Part shown: one piece after another, positions 18,219-27,223 of the stretch
Layout: every line of letters starts with the position of its first letter
Position numbering within the stretch: the stretch's first letter is position 1
Assembly (NCBI RefSeq): GCF_038024065.1
Contig: NZ_CP150667.1
Coordinates: 3,975,501 to 4,039,500 of the forward strand
From: Polaribacter sejongensis
GTDB lineage: Bacteria; Bacteroidota; Bacteroidia; Flavobacteriales; Flavobacteriaceae
Length of the DNA stretch: 64,000 nucleotides
Direction: 5' to 3'
Notes under the pieces: generated by a model
The model's input: only the letters and a program-made list of their open reading frames with translations
Database searches by the model: none
Told to the model about the DNA's origin: nothing
Made by a program: the position numbers and the translations under genes

Positions 18219-18983
18219 TTAGCTGCTTACTACAATTCTTTGTCTTACTGCTTCATATAGTAAAACACCACATGCAACAGATACGTTTAAAGAAGCTATT
18301 TCACCTAACAAAGGTAATTTGGCTTTGTAATCTACCATTTTTAATATAGAAGGGTTTACACCTCTATGCTCAGAACCCATAATTATAGCAATTGGTTGCT
18401 TAAAATCGATATCATATACAGAATCTTCTGTCTTTTCTGTAGCTGCTACCGTTTTAATGTCTGATGCTTGTAATAAAAATAAGGCATCTTTAATGTGATC
18501 TACTTTACAGATAGGAATTTTAAAAGCTGCACCCGCAGATGTTTTTATAGTTTCAGCATTAACGGGAGCACTTCCATTTTTCTGAATGATAATTCCGTTA
18601 ACTCCAGAACATTCTGCTGTTCTAATGATAGCACCAAAATTACGTACATCAGAAACTTGATCTAACAATAAGAATAAAGGTATTTTATCACTCTCTACTG
18701 TTTTTTCTATCAATTCTTCTAAATCGTAAAACTCTACTGGAGATATTTGAGCAACAGCACCTTGATGATTACTGTTTTTAGATAACCTATCTAACTTCTC
18801 TACAGGCACCATGCTAGTAGTAAGGTTGTTTGTTTTAATTAACTTGTTTAGGTCATAAAACAATTCTCCTCTTAATCCTTTTTGTAAGTATATTTTGTTT
18901 ATTGATGAACCACTTTCTATAGCTTCTATAATAGCTCTAATACCAAAAATATTGGTAGTTGGTGTTGTAATGTTATTCTCCAT
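18219..18983 (-). CDS. rlmB: 23S rRNA (guanosine-2'-O-)-methyltransferase RlmB, TrmH family
   Basis: 254 residues. The N-terminal SpoU substrate-binding domain includes FGIRAIIEAIESG and IYLQKGLRGEL. The SPOUT methyltransferase domain has NFGAIIRTAE (motif 1), IIMGSEHRGV (motif 2) and LLGEIASLNVSVACG (motif 3). It methylates the ribose of a conserved 23S rRNA guanosine (G2251 in E. coli). A decayed copy of its own N-terminal 40 codons lies 6.5 kb upstream on the same strand (25461-25592), so the locus has been duplicated or used as an insertion point. Confidence 0.92.
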   Translation of the reverse strand: MENNITTPTTNIFGIRAIIEAIESGSSINKIYLQKGLRGELFYDLNKLIKTNNLTTSMVPVEKLDRLSKNSNHQGAVAQISPVEFYDLEELIEKTVESDKIPLFLLLDQVSDVRNFGAIIRTAECSGVNGIIIQKNGSAPVNAETIKTSAGAAFKIPICKVDHIKDALFLLQASDIKTVAATEKTEDSVYDIDFKQPIAIIMGSEHRGVNPSILKMVDYKAKLPLLGEIASLNVSVACGVLLYEAVRQRIVVSS

Positions 18984-18987
18984 TTTG

Positions 18988-18995
18988 CAAATGTA
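18988..18995 (-). promoter_or_regulatory. -7 promoter element of rlmB
   Basis: On the minus strand this reads TACATTTG, a perfect -7 box, only 4 bases before the rlmB ATG, so the mRNA is probably leaderless. The expected -33 position falls inside the terminator of the upstream SusC/D operon and has no clear TTTG. Confidence 0.55.
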
Positions 18996-19006
18996 CTTAA
19001 AAATAG

Positions 19007-19034
19007 AAAACCACCTCGTTAAGAGGTGGTTTTT
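19007..19034 (-). terminator. Terminator of the SusC1-SusD1-lipoprotein operon
   Basis: Perfect stem AAAACCACCTC / GAGGTGGTTTT around a 5-base loop, followed on the minus strand by T-rich sequence. It sits 22 bases beyond the lipoprotein stop. Confidence 0.8.
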
Positions 19035-19055
19035 AAAATAAAAAAATAGGTAAGT

Positions 19056-19823
19056 TTATTGTTTTATTAAAACTAAAGTTCTTGCATCAAAATAGCCATC
19101 AGCGGTGTATGTTAATGTAATAGTTCCTGTAGCAGGATCTACACTACCAGAACCAGATTGTGCAATTCCAAAATTATCTGCTAAATATCCTCCTGTAATT
19201 GTTAAGTTATCACAAACATCTGAAATATTAAAAGAGTATGCGGTAGTGAAATAATTACCTCTGCTTACTGTATAAGTTCCAGGTCCAGTAGATGTAATTG
19301 TTGTTGGATCACCATACGCTTGATTAACATATTCGCCTTCTAAACTTGAAGGACAAATTGCTTGCAAAGTAATAACTGTTTTGTTACTATCTGAAACTGT
19401 TTGTGTAGATGTTTCAATTTGAATAACGGCAGTTAATGGATTGGAAGAATCTAATTCAGCTGAATTAACCATAATTGAAGCCGTTGCTTCTTGTGATCCT
19501 GCAGGTATTGTAAAACTAGTTTCTCCTAAAGAGAATTCTTTTCCTTCTGTTGCAGTAGAAGAAGCAGCATCTACAGAAATAGTTACAGTAACATCTTCGT
19601 TAAGTGCAGTACCATTTCCACCTCTATACTCAATAGGTACTTCGTATTCATAAACGATACCTGTACCATCTTGTAAAAAGTTGTTCGTAACTTCTTTATT
19701 TGAAAATTGAGTGACTATTGGACCTTTTCCAAAATCAGTTTCATAATCATCCAATAATGCATCACAAGATGTAAATGCAAAAGTACTAACGAAAAGTAGT
19801 ACTAATATTTTTATATTTTTCAT
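19056..19823 (-). CDS. SusE/F-position lipoprotein with beta-sandwich (Calx-beta-like) domain
   Basis: 255 residues with an SPII signal, lipobox FTSC (Cys at about residue 20). The middle region (TVTISVDAASSTATEGKEF, then SFTIPAGSQEA) looks like a Calx-beta/DUF4843-type beta-sandwich. The C-terminal part (about residues 160-255) has the repeated SVDPATGTITLTYTAD pattern of surface lipoproteins downstream of SusD. It is the third gene after SusC1 and SusD1 with a 24-base gap to SusD1. It is probably a surface-exposed accessory binding protein. The ligand is unknown. Confidence 0.7.
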   Translation of the reverse strand: MKNIKILVLLFVSTFAFTSCDALLDDYETDFGKGPIVTQFSNKEVTNNFLQDGTGIVYEYEVPIEYRGGNGTALNEDVTVTISVDAASSTATEGKEFSLGETSFTIPAGSQEATASIMVNSAELDSSNPLTAVIQIETSTQTVSDSNKTVITLQAICPSSLEGEYVNQAYGDPTTITSTGPGTYTVSRGNYFTTAYSFNISDVCDNLTITGGYLADNFGIAQSGSGSVDPATGTITLTYTADGYFDARTLVLIKQ

Positions 19824-19847
19824 TTTATTTGTTTTAAATTATTGCTT

Positions 19848-21335
19848 TTATTTCCAAAATGGATTTTTTGTAAATACATCATCACTTGTTAGTGTAGGTA
19901 CATTGTCGCTGTTTCTAGATACCTCTGTTGAAGGGTATAGTAATCTTACAGGTCTTGAACCATTAGACTCTTCTGGGATCGGTAATCCTACAGGATATCC
20001 TGTTCTTGTTAAATCTATCCAAGATTCTATAGAAGAAGTTCCATTAAGCGCAACCCATTTTTGAGTTATAATTGCTTGTATTTTATTAGATGAATTAGAC
20101 CAGTTAACATTTGGTGTAGTTTGTGCATAGTAAGTTTGTGCACTTGCTATAGGATCTGCAACCTCTAACTGAGTAAATGAAGCCTCAATTGCTGCTTCAT
20201 AATTAGCCTGAGCTGCAGCGTCTCCACCAGATATATAACCTCTAGTTGTAGCTTCTGATTGAATAAAAAGAGCTTCAGCCATTGACATAATTATTTGATC
20301 TCCTTCTGCACTTTTTATTAGTCCCGGACCAACTTTTGCTAAATCCTTAGAAGTAAAACCGGTACCTGGAAGTATCGTTTTTTGTTCAGTTCCTTTAAAC
20401 TCATCAGCATTTTCTGAAGGAGCATATAATCGCTCTAATCTTGGATCGCTTGTATTTGTTAAATATGTAATGGCATGTTCTGAAGCAACTGTATAATCAC
20501 CTCTATTTTGTTCATCTCCAGTTACAGGTTGTCTAAAGTAATCATAGAAAGGGTTTTGTTTAAATTCTGCAGTTGTATAACCTGGATTAGAGGTAACATC
20601 TGTAGTTATGTAGCCTGCTCCATTAGCATTAATTGTTGCAATTTGACTAGCAATGTAAGAATCTTGACCAGTATTACTTAATCTAACTAGCATTCTTAAT
20701 TTAATAGTGTTTGCAAATTCAACCCAGTGAGACATGTTTCCTCCAAAAATGATATCTTGTGTTTCTGGGTTTTGAGCATTGGTAGGTGCATTATTTATTA
20801 AATCTACTACAGCTGTTAATTCTTCTATAACTGCTTTGTACACTGTTTCTGCATCATCATATTTTGGAGTTGTATTATCTCCTCTTAAGTTTGCTTCAGT
20901 ATAAGGTACATCACCATATAAATCTACAAGCATTTGATACTGAAATCCTTTTATAATTTTAGAAATTGCTTGATAATATGTGTAATCTACTGCTCCTGTT
21001 GGATCTTCATATGTTTCAATATACGTTAAATTTTTAAAAATATCTGCATAAGAAGTTTCAAAAATATTACTAAAATCTGTTGCAGTAAAATTATAACGAG
21101 AGTAGATTTCATTTGAAGACCAGTTTGATGGTGTTGCCCAGTTTACTACTAAAAAGTTTCCTAAATACGTCATTGTTCTTGCATTCAATGTTGAAAAACT
21201 TTGTTGAGCAACAGGTAATGTTAAACGTGGCGTTGAAATAGGTGGATTGTTGGGGTTGTCGTTGACATCCAGAAAATCGCTACAGCTTACACTAACCAAA
21301 GCAAAAGCGAACATTATTAATATTGATTTTTTCAT
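19848..21335 (-). CDS. SusD/RagB-like nutrient-binding outer-membrane lipoprotein (SusD-like_2 type)
   Basis: 495 residues with lipobox VSVSC (Cys at about residue 18) followed by SDFLDVNDNPNNP, the typical start of the SusD-like_2 (PF12771) group. TPR-type helices carry the fold. The C-terminus contains IITQKWVALNGTSSIESWID and RTGYP, family hallmarks. It forms the lid over the SusC1 barrel encoded 25 bases upstream and captures an oligomeric nutrient. No glycosidase, peptidase or sigma factor gene is adjacent, so the ligand cannot be inferred. Confidence 0.9.
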   Translation of the reverse strand: MKKSILIMFAFALVSVSCSDFLDVNDNPNNPPISTPRLTLPVAQQSFSTLNARTMTYLGNFLVVNWATPSNWSSNEIYSRYNFTATDFSNIFETSYADIFKNLTYIETYEDPTGAVDYTYYQAISKIIKGFQYQMLVDLYGDVPYTEANLRGDNTTPKYDDAETVYKAVIEELTAVVDLINNAPTNAQNPETQDIIFGGNMSHWVEFANTIKLRMLVRLSNTGQDSYIASQIATINANGAGYITTDVTSNPGYTTAEFKQNPFYDYFRQPVTGDEQNRGDYTVASEHAITYLTNTSDPRLERLYAPSENADEFKGTEQKTILPGTGFTSKDLAKVGPGLIKSAEGDQIIMSMAEALFIQSEATTRGYISGGDAAAQANYEAAIEASFTQLEVADPIASAQTYYAQTTPNVNWSNSSNKIQAIITQKWVALNGTSSIESWIDLTRTGYPVGLPIPEESNGSRPVRLLYPSTEVSRNSDNVPTLTSDDVFTKNPFWK

Positions 21336-21360
21336 TTTATATGTTTTTATATTTTATTTT

Positions 21361-24300
21361 TTAGAATGTTACATTTATACCCATTCCAAATTGTCTTGTA
21401 GGAGCAGTCTGACTTTGAGTTCCAACTCCTACAGCATTACCAGTAGTAAAGTTAAATTCAGGATCAGTGTATACGTTGTCTTTTGGTCTTAAGGTAATTA
21501 AATTTCTTCCATAAAAATTTAATACTAAATTACTTACTCCAACTTTCTCTAGAACATCTTTTCCAAAGGTATATGATAATGAAACCTCTCTAAGTTTTAA
21601 GGTAGTTGCGTCTGTAACATAGTTTTCTTTTACTTCATTATAAGCAGTCCAGAAAGCATTTCCACCACCTGATGTTAATCTATCTGTATTTGCTATATAG
21701 CCACCAGACCCATCAGCGTAAGAAGAATTAGGGAATACAAAAGGCTGTCTTCCTGCAGTAGCACTATGTTTAGATAATCCAGTAAATTCTAGAGCATCTA
21801 CTAATCCGTTGTAAAAGACATGACCTGTTCTGTAATCTGCTACTGCGTATAAGCTAAAGTTTTTATACTTAATAGTGGTATTTAATCCAATAGTATAATC
21901 TGGAGTTGTTTTTCCTTGTATTTGATTTTGAGAATCTTGAATAGGATCTCCATCAGCACCAACTACAATACGTCCTTGATCGTCTTTTAAATAAGATGTT
22001 GTTCTTATTTGTGGATAAGATTCTCCTACTTTTGCAATAATTTGAGCATCAGCAAAACCTCCAAGATCTAATTCATCAACTCCATCATCTAAAGATATTA
22101 CTTCAGATTTCATAGCACTCCAATTTACTCCCATATCCCAAGAGAAATTTTCACTTCTTAGTATTGTTCCCATTAAGTTAAGTTCTATACCTAAGTTTTC
22201 AACTTCACCAACGTTAACTCTAGCACTAGTAGCACCAGATGCACTAGAAATATTTACAGGGATTATTTGGTCAATAGAATTTGTTTTATAACCAGCAAGT
22301 TCTCCTGAAAAACGGTTGTTAAACATTCTAAACTCTATACCTGCATCAATAGATTTAGTAATCTCAGGTCTTAATCCTGGAGCAGGTACTTGACTTGATT
22401 GTGACAAACCAGCAGTACTACCATAAGGAAAATTATCTGGCGCAAAGAAAATACCTTGTGTTTGGTATAGTCCTGGATCATTACCAGTTTCGGTATAACT
22501 TAAGGTTCCTTTTAAGAAGCTAAGTCCTTTGTCTGAAACAATGCTAGGAAAAGCACTTGATGCTACAAAAGACATCCCTGCACCATAGTAAAAGAAAGAA
22601 TTATCATCTTTTGGTAATGTAGAAGATTGATCATTTCTACCAGTTGCATTTAAAAATAAATAATCTTTATACCCTAAAGTTAATTCTGTATAAAAACTTA
22701 CTCTTCTATAATTAGTAGTTGCTTCAGATCCTGCTAAATCACCTGTTCTCGTAGAAACATTATAGAAATCTGGTATAATTAAATCACCCCCTGAAATTGA
22801 TATTCCTTTAGAGCTGGTGATTCTTGTGTTTTGTCCTAAAATAGCTTTAAGGTTAAAGTCTTGAGATACTTGCTTTTCAAATTGTAATAAAAAATCAGAA
22901 TTAAATCTTGATGAATTAAAAGAACCATCTGCAGTACTAGCTCCATAAGGATCCATTCTAGCATATGTATTAGCTAATTCAAAACTATAATCTAGTGCTC
23001 CAAATTCTCTTTTATTCGTTTGTCCAGAAGAAGTAAAACCTACATTTAATGATGCTTTTAACCAGTCATTAAATTTATAATCTACATTTGTAAGAATATT
23101 AAATTCAGTAATATCTAATTTCTCTCTTTGTGTATCAACAATAAAGTAAGGGTTTTCATAAAAAGCAAAATAAGAAGTTTCATTTCTAGTAAACTCACCT
23201 GTTTGCCAATTTTTCAATTCTTCCATAGGTAAATGTAATGGAGTATTTATAATATTCCAGTATAACGGTCTACCTTGACGACCACCTTCACCTACAACAT
23301 TAGAATGAGATCTAAACATAGATAGATTTCCACCAACAGTTAATTTGTCATATTTTCTTGTTGCTTTTAATCTGAAGTTTGTTCTATTATATTTATCTTT
23401 TGGTACAATACCTGTCGTATTTGTTTGGTCTAACGAAAGAAGAATACTACCTGCGTCATCACCTCCACTTACTGTAACACCATGTCTTGTAGTTATACCT
23501 GTTTCAAAGAAGTTCTTGTGGTTATCTTCAATAGGAGAAAAAGGCACTTGCCAAACTGATCCATCATCTAAAGTTTCACTTGCATCAACTAGTCTACCAT
23601 CATAACGTGGACCCCAAGCAACATTTTCTAAAGGATATAAAGTTCCATCAGGAAAACCACCTACACCAAATTCATTTTGAACTTCAGGAAGGTAAGCTGC
23701 ATTTTCAATAGTTATAGACCCTGCATATTCTACACTTAATTTTCCTGATCCTACTTTCGTGGTAATTAATACTACCCCATTTGTCGCTTCAGAACCATAT
23801 AGAGCTGCAGCTCCAGCACCTTTTAAAACACTAATGTTAGTTATGTCATTAGGGCTTATGCGATCTAGAGCATCTCTACTAGAAGGAAAACCATCAATTA
23901 CTATTAATGCTTCATTATTACCTAATAAAGATCTGTTACCTCTTAATACTACCCTAGTACTAGGGTTTACACCATTATTAGTCGTGTTAATTTGCAAACC
24001 TGCAACTTTACCAACCATAGCAGTTGCAACATTAAATGATTTAGTTTGTGTTACTTCATCACTTTTTAAAGTTGTAGCAGCATATGTTAATTCTTTGGCA
24101 TTTCTTTTTATACCTAAAGAAGTAACAACTATCTCATCTAAAACTTCACCACCTTCTACCAAGGTAACGTTTATGATGCTTGAAGCTCCAATAGTTTTCT
24201 CAGAAGTCTTATAACCAAGATATCTGTAAACTAACACTGCTCCAGATTTTGCTTTCAATGTATATTTTCCATCAAAATCAGTCTCAACCCCCTTAGAGGT

Positions 24301-24441
24301 TCCTTTTATTAAAACACTAACCCCTGGTAAACTACCTGAACTGTCAGATACTGTACCGGAAACAGTTTTTTCTTGTGCAAACGATATTTGCACGATTAAC
24401 GCTAAGAGTAGCGTTAAAAATCCATTAAACTTTGTCTTCAT
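21361..24441 (-). CDS. SusC/RagA family TonB-linked outer-membrane protein (SusC1)
   Basis: 1026 residues from ATG 24441, which gives a classic signal peptide ending ISFAQ; the longer frame to 24543 only translates the leader. Domains in order: carboxypeptidase-D-like regulatory domain (about 25-110, GTVSDSSGSLPGVSVLIKG), TonB box region (EIVVTSLG), plug domain (about 125-250, ending ALYGSEATNGVVLITT), and a 22-strand beta-barrel ending with aromatic Phe. It imports large nutrients with the SusD1 lid. The signal-peptide codons contain two tandem perfect hairpins shared with SusC2. Confidence 0.93.
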   Translation of the reverse strand: MKTKFNGFLTLLLALIVQISFAQEKTVSGTVSDSSGSLPGVSVLIKGTSKGVETDFDGKYTLKAKSGAVLVYRYLGYKTSEKTIGASSIINVTLVEGGEVLDEIVVTSLGIKRNAKELTYAATTLKSDEVTQTKSFNVATAMVGKVAGLQINTTNNGVNPSTRVVLRGNRSLLGNNEALIVIDGFPSSRDALDRISPNDITNISVLKGAGAAALYGSEATNGVVLITTKVGSGKLSVEYAGSITIENAAYLPEVQNEFGVGGFPDGTLYPLENVAWGPRYDGRLVDASETLDDGSVWQVPFSPIEDNHKNFFETGITTRHGVTVSGGDDAGSILLSLDQTNTTGIVPKDKYNRTNFRLKATRKYDKLTVGGNLSMFRSHSNVVGEGGRQGRPLYWNIINTPLHLPMEELKNWQTGEFTRNETSYFAFYENPYFIVDTQREKLDITEFNILTNVDYKFNDWLKASLNVGFTSSGQTNKREFGALDYSFELANTYARMDPYGASTADGSFNSSRFNSDFLLQFEKQVSQDFNLKAILGQNTRITSSKGISISGGDLIIPDFYNVSTRTGDLAGSEATTNYRRVSFYTELTLGYKDYLFLNATGRNDQSSTLPKDDNSFFYYGAGMSFVASSAFPSIVSDKGLSFLKGTLSYTETGNDPGLYQTQGIFFAPDNFPYGSTAGLSQSSQVPAPGLRPEITKSIDAGIEFRMFNNRFSGELAGYKTNSIDQIIPVNISSASGATSARVNVGEVENLGIELNLMGTILRSENFSWDMGVNWSAMKSEVISLDDGVDELDLGGFADAQIIAKVGESYPQIRTTSYLKDDQGRIVVGADGDPIQDSQNQIQGKTTPDYTIGLNTTIKYKNFSLYAVADYRTGHVFYNGLVDALEFTGLSKHSATAGRQPFVFPNSSYADGSGGYIANTDRLTSGGGNAFWTAYNEVKENYVTDATTLKLREVSLSYTFGKDVLEKVGVSNLVLNFYGRNLITLRPKDNVYTDPEFNFTTGNAVGVGTQSQTAPTRQFGMGINVTF
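24375..24417 (-). promoter_or_regulatory. Tandem perfect hairpins inside SusC1 signal-peptide codons
   Basis: Two adjacent perfect inverted repeats. One is TTAACGCTA-N4-TAGCGTTAA (24396-24417). The other is GTGCAAA-N5-TTTGCAC (24375-24393). Two bases separate them. In the mRNA they occupy about +25 to +67 from the start codon. The same pair with the same spacing is present in SusC2. They could hinder ribosomes, bind a regulator or limit RNase access. That role is inference. Confidence 0.5.
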
Positions 24442-24523
24442 TGTATAATTATTTGAATTAATTAGTTTCAAAAGTCTTAAATTAATCTTAATAAAACAAT
24501 TTTTTAACATAAATAGTTTTTTT
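24442..24523 (-). repeat. Duplicated 5' leader of SusC1
   Basis: This untranslated stretch matches 30482-30563 upstream of SusC2, differing at about nine of 82 positions. Similarity fades beyond. It reflects duplication or gene conversion of the SusC 5' end, and may include a shared regulatory leader. Confidence 0.65.
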
Positions 24524-25460
24524 ATATAGAGTAAAAAACACATTTTTTAGCTAATTTTTTGCTTGTTTAAAGTTTTTTTATTATCATATGATTTCTTTAA
24601 CGGGTTCTTTTCTAGGTGTTTCTATATTTTTTAATGCAATTACACTCTCTACTTAACCTTATTTTTTTTATGAAAAAAAATATTTTAAATTAGAATATTT
24701 TTTTATCTAAAACACCTTAGAATTGAGGATAATTTAGTGATTTTAATGTTTTTGTAATGTAATTTTATTGATATCTGTTTATCGTTAAATTATCTCTAAT
24801 GATTTCTTCTGTTTTTGTGTTTCAGATATGTTGATTATTCTATACATTATTCTAATGAAAAAAGTAATAATAGGCAAAAGGAGTGGCAAAGTCTTTGTTT
24901 TATTTATTCTGATTTTCTTTTAAGTAAATTAAATCTTTTGAGAAATAAAAAGATTTAAATTGTAATAGCTCTATTTCTCAAAAGATTGATTTCTGAAATG
25001 GCAAGCAAAAGTATAAATGAATCAATTGTGGTAAACAAATCCAATTTGTAAGTCATATTGAAGTAGAGTGTTTATTTCACCAGGTTGCTATTGTTAATAG
25101 ATATATCAAAAAGAACCCAAGATTTTAGAATATACTGAATTAAAAATAACTTGTTTCTATAAAGAAAAGAACAGGGAAGGAGTCTATTGTAGATAAATTA
25201 AATCAACGTTTCATTAAGTACTAAATTTTCTTAAATGAAAGAACTGTAAACTTCGGAAAACGATTAAGAAGTGCTTATGAGTGCTTGTATAATTGTCAAC
25301 TTTTGAATATTACTTTGTAATAATATATAAGTAAATATACCAAATTCAATTAATGCTTTAGATTGTCATTTTTCTTATTCGCGGAATAATCAGAAATTAT
25401 AGTGTATTTTTTTTGTCTATTATTCCTGGGTTTTAATATTTTATCTAATTTACTACAGTA
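24524..25460. other. Gene-free region upstream of SusC1
   Basis: About 940 bases of AT-rich DNA with stops in all frames. A perfect 16-bp inverted repeat lies at 24932-24987. The part at about 25100-25330 has short broken reading frames in the plus direction (for example ERTVNFGKRLRSAYECLY) that look like a decayed gene, but I cannot name the family. The SusC1 promoter must lie in the first 200 bases. No full TAnnTTTG match was found there. Confidence 0.4.
24932..24987. repeat. Perfect 16-bp inverted repeat
   Basis: AATCTTTTGAGAAATA at 24932-24947 is exactly inverted as TATTTCTCAAAAGATT at 24972-24987, with a 24-base spacer. No T-run follows, so a simple terminator is unlikely. It could be the remaining ends of a small mobile element or a protein-binding site. 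Confidence 0.5.
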
Positions 25461-25592
25461 CCATGTTTTAACTAACTTATTTAGTTCATAAAACAATTCT
25501 CCTCTTAGTCCTTTCTGTAAGTATATTTTATTAATTGTAGAATCACATTTTATGGCTTCAATTATTGCTCTAATACCCGAAATATTGGTTGT
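25461..25592 (-). pseudogene. rlmB: Decayed 5' fragment of rlmB
   Basis: Read on the minus strand it encodes TTNISGIRAIIEAI and then INKIYLQKGLRGELFYELNK, matching RlmB residues about 7-49 nearly residue for residue. In-frame stops and loss of the ATG lie upstream, and nothing of the methyltransferase domain follows. It sits downstream of the SusC2-SusD2 operon, just as intact rlmB sits downstream of the SusC1 operon. It is either the remnant of a duplicated unit or the displaced end of rlmB after an insertion. Confidence 0.88.
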
Positions 25593-25659
25593 TGCTCAAA
25601 GAATGGGTAAATCAATAAGTTCGTTTTTATAAAATTATGTTTTTTGAATTTATAGTAAA

Positions 25660-25701
25660 CAAAAAAAATGCAACATTGATGTTTTATCATCAATGTTGCA
25701 T
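25660..25701 (-). terminator. Terminator of the SusC2-SusD2 operon
   Basis: Perfect 14-bp stem ATGCAACATTGATG/CATCAATGTTGCAT with a 6-base loop, followed on the minus strand by eight T. It lies 25 bases after the SusD2 stop. Confidence 0.9.
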
Positions 25702-25726
25702 TAGTATATTTAATCCGATCTATTAC

Positions 25727-27202
25727 TTAATTAATAAATGGATTATTTTGAATCTCTGCTTGAGGGATTTCAAAAGTTAATCTTTCATCTGTATAAGGAA
25801 TAGATAAACCAGAGTGGAATACGTGGTTTGTACCTCTTGTCATGGTTTGTTTATTTCTCTTCATAGATAAATAACTTTTACCTTCTCCCCATAATTCTAT
25901 TCTAGTTTGTAGAATTACCTCATCTAATAGATCATCACCAGATAATCCATTTACGTATGCGTAATCTGTAGCTTCCGTAAATCTTTCAGATAATAATTCA
26001 TTCAATCTTGTTCTTGCTGCAGCATCTTGACCTTCTTTAGCCGCCATTTCTGCAGATAATAAATACATTTCTGCAACTCTCATATAAATGTAATCATCTT
26101 CAATGTTTCTCTGACCACCAATTACCCTAGCAGCATTATAAAATTTATTACGAGGTTGTAATGAATTAATAGTATCGAATTGTGTTTTTCTGATATCATT
26201 ATCTTTTATTTTAGAAAACAAAACATTATCGATACCTTTTCTATCTCCTGCCCATTGGTAACTGTATGTAAATACATCTATTTGCCCCCACCACGAAGCT
26301 AAATCTAATCCATTAGCTAGTGTAATATCAAATCCCCAAATCCAAGCAGGTGTATTAAGGTCGTTAAATCCGCCTACTACTTCAGTGCTTGTCATTAAAG
26401 GGTATCCAGCATCAATAACTTGGTCTGCTAGTCCTTTTGCTAATAAATTTGAAGCACTGTCTCCTTTAGCTGCATAAACATACGCTAATAATGCCCTAGC
26501 AACATCCTGGTTTGCACCTGTTTTGTTAGCTCTATCAAAACCAATTAAAAGTGAATCTGCAGAAGTTAAATCTTCAATCATAAAATCATACACATCGCTC
26601 ATTGGAGATTGTGCAAATACTGGATCAGTAGGGGTAGTGTATAAAGGCAAAATTGCTTCTGTTGCATTATACTCTTTTTGAAATAATTGAGATAAATAAA
26701 AGTAAGCGTACGCTCTTAAGGTTTTAGCTTGACCTAATGCATGTTTTGATGCATCCGATTCAGGAATGGCTTCATTACCTCCTAATGTGCTAATTACTTG
26801 GTTAGCAGATCTTATTACTCTATAATAGTATCTCCAAGGCATGTAGTTGTCATTGTCAGCATAATCTACAGTAGATAATAAGTTTACAAAATTTCCATAT
26901 CTGTTATAGTTATTAGCTGTTAGTGCTAAATCACCAGAAAGAAAGTCTGTAAAAATATCATATCCTTTCTGTCCAAAATCTTCATGATCTGTTGAAAATC
27001 CACCTGTTCCAGTGTTAATCATCATGGAGTATATTCCTCTTAGGTTTGCGTCTGATATAGAAGGGTCTAACTCTCCTGTAGTTATAACATCCTCTGCACT
27101 TATAAATTCTGTTGGGCTTTTCTCTAGAAAGTCTTCACCACAACTTAAAAATGTTGTAATTACTGCAAGAGCAAATACCGTTTTTAAAATATTATATTTC
27201 AT
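25727..27202 (-). CDS. SusD/RagB family nutrient-binding outer-membrane lipoprotein (SusD2)
   Basis: 491 residues with lipobox TFLSC (Cys at about residue 21) followed by GEDFLEKSPTEF, the common RagB/SusD start. The pattern ALGQAKTLRAYAYFYLSQLFQ (about residues 152-173) is the conserved TPR helix of the family. The C-terminus has RVAEMYLLSAEMAAKEGQ and RIELWGEGKSYLSMKR, also diagnostic. It forms the lid for SusC2, 21 bases upstream. It belongs to a different SusD subfamily from SusD1, so the two transporters likely take different ligands. Confidence 0.93.
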   Translation of the reverse strand: MKYNILKTVFALAVITTFLSCGEDFLEKSPTEFISAEDVITTGELDPSISDANLRGIYSMMINTGTGGFSTDHEDFGQKGYDIFTDFLSGDLALTANNYNRYGNFVNLLSTVDYADNDNYMPWRYYYRVIRSANQVISTLGGNEAIPESDASKHALGQAKTLRAYAYFYLSQLFQKEYNATEAILPLYTTPTDPVFAQSPMSDVYDFMIEDLTSADSLLIGFDRANKTGANQDVARALLAYVYAAKGDSASNLLAKGLADQVIDAGYPLMTSTEVVGGFNDLNTPAWIWGFDITLANGLDLASWWGQIDVFTYSYQWAGDRKGIDNVLFSKIKDNDIRKTQFDTINSLQPRNKFYNAARVIGGQRNIEDDYIYMRVAEMYLLSAEMAAKEGQDAAARTRLNELLSERFTEATDYAYVNGLSGDDLLDEVILQTRIELWGEGKSYLSMKRNKQTMTRGTNHVFHSGLSIPYTDERLTFEIPQAEIQNNPFIN

Positions 27203-27223
27203 TATTTTTTGCTTTTAAATTAA

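Noticed and set aside
24442..24543. N-terminal extension of SusC1 with LKNCFIK-like residues
   Set aside because: It precedes a perfect signal peptide and is a translated leader. The same happens for SusC2, which points to a conserved untranslated region.
25100..25330. Possible transposase or glycosyltransferase remnant
   Set aside because: Fragments such as ERTVNFGKRLRSAYECLY can be read but are broken by stops and match nothing I can name.
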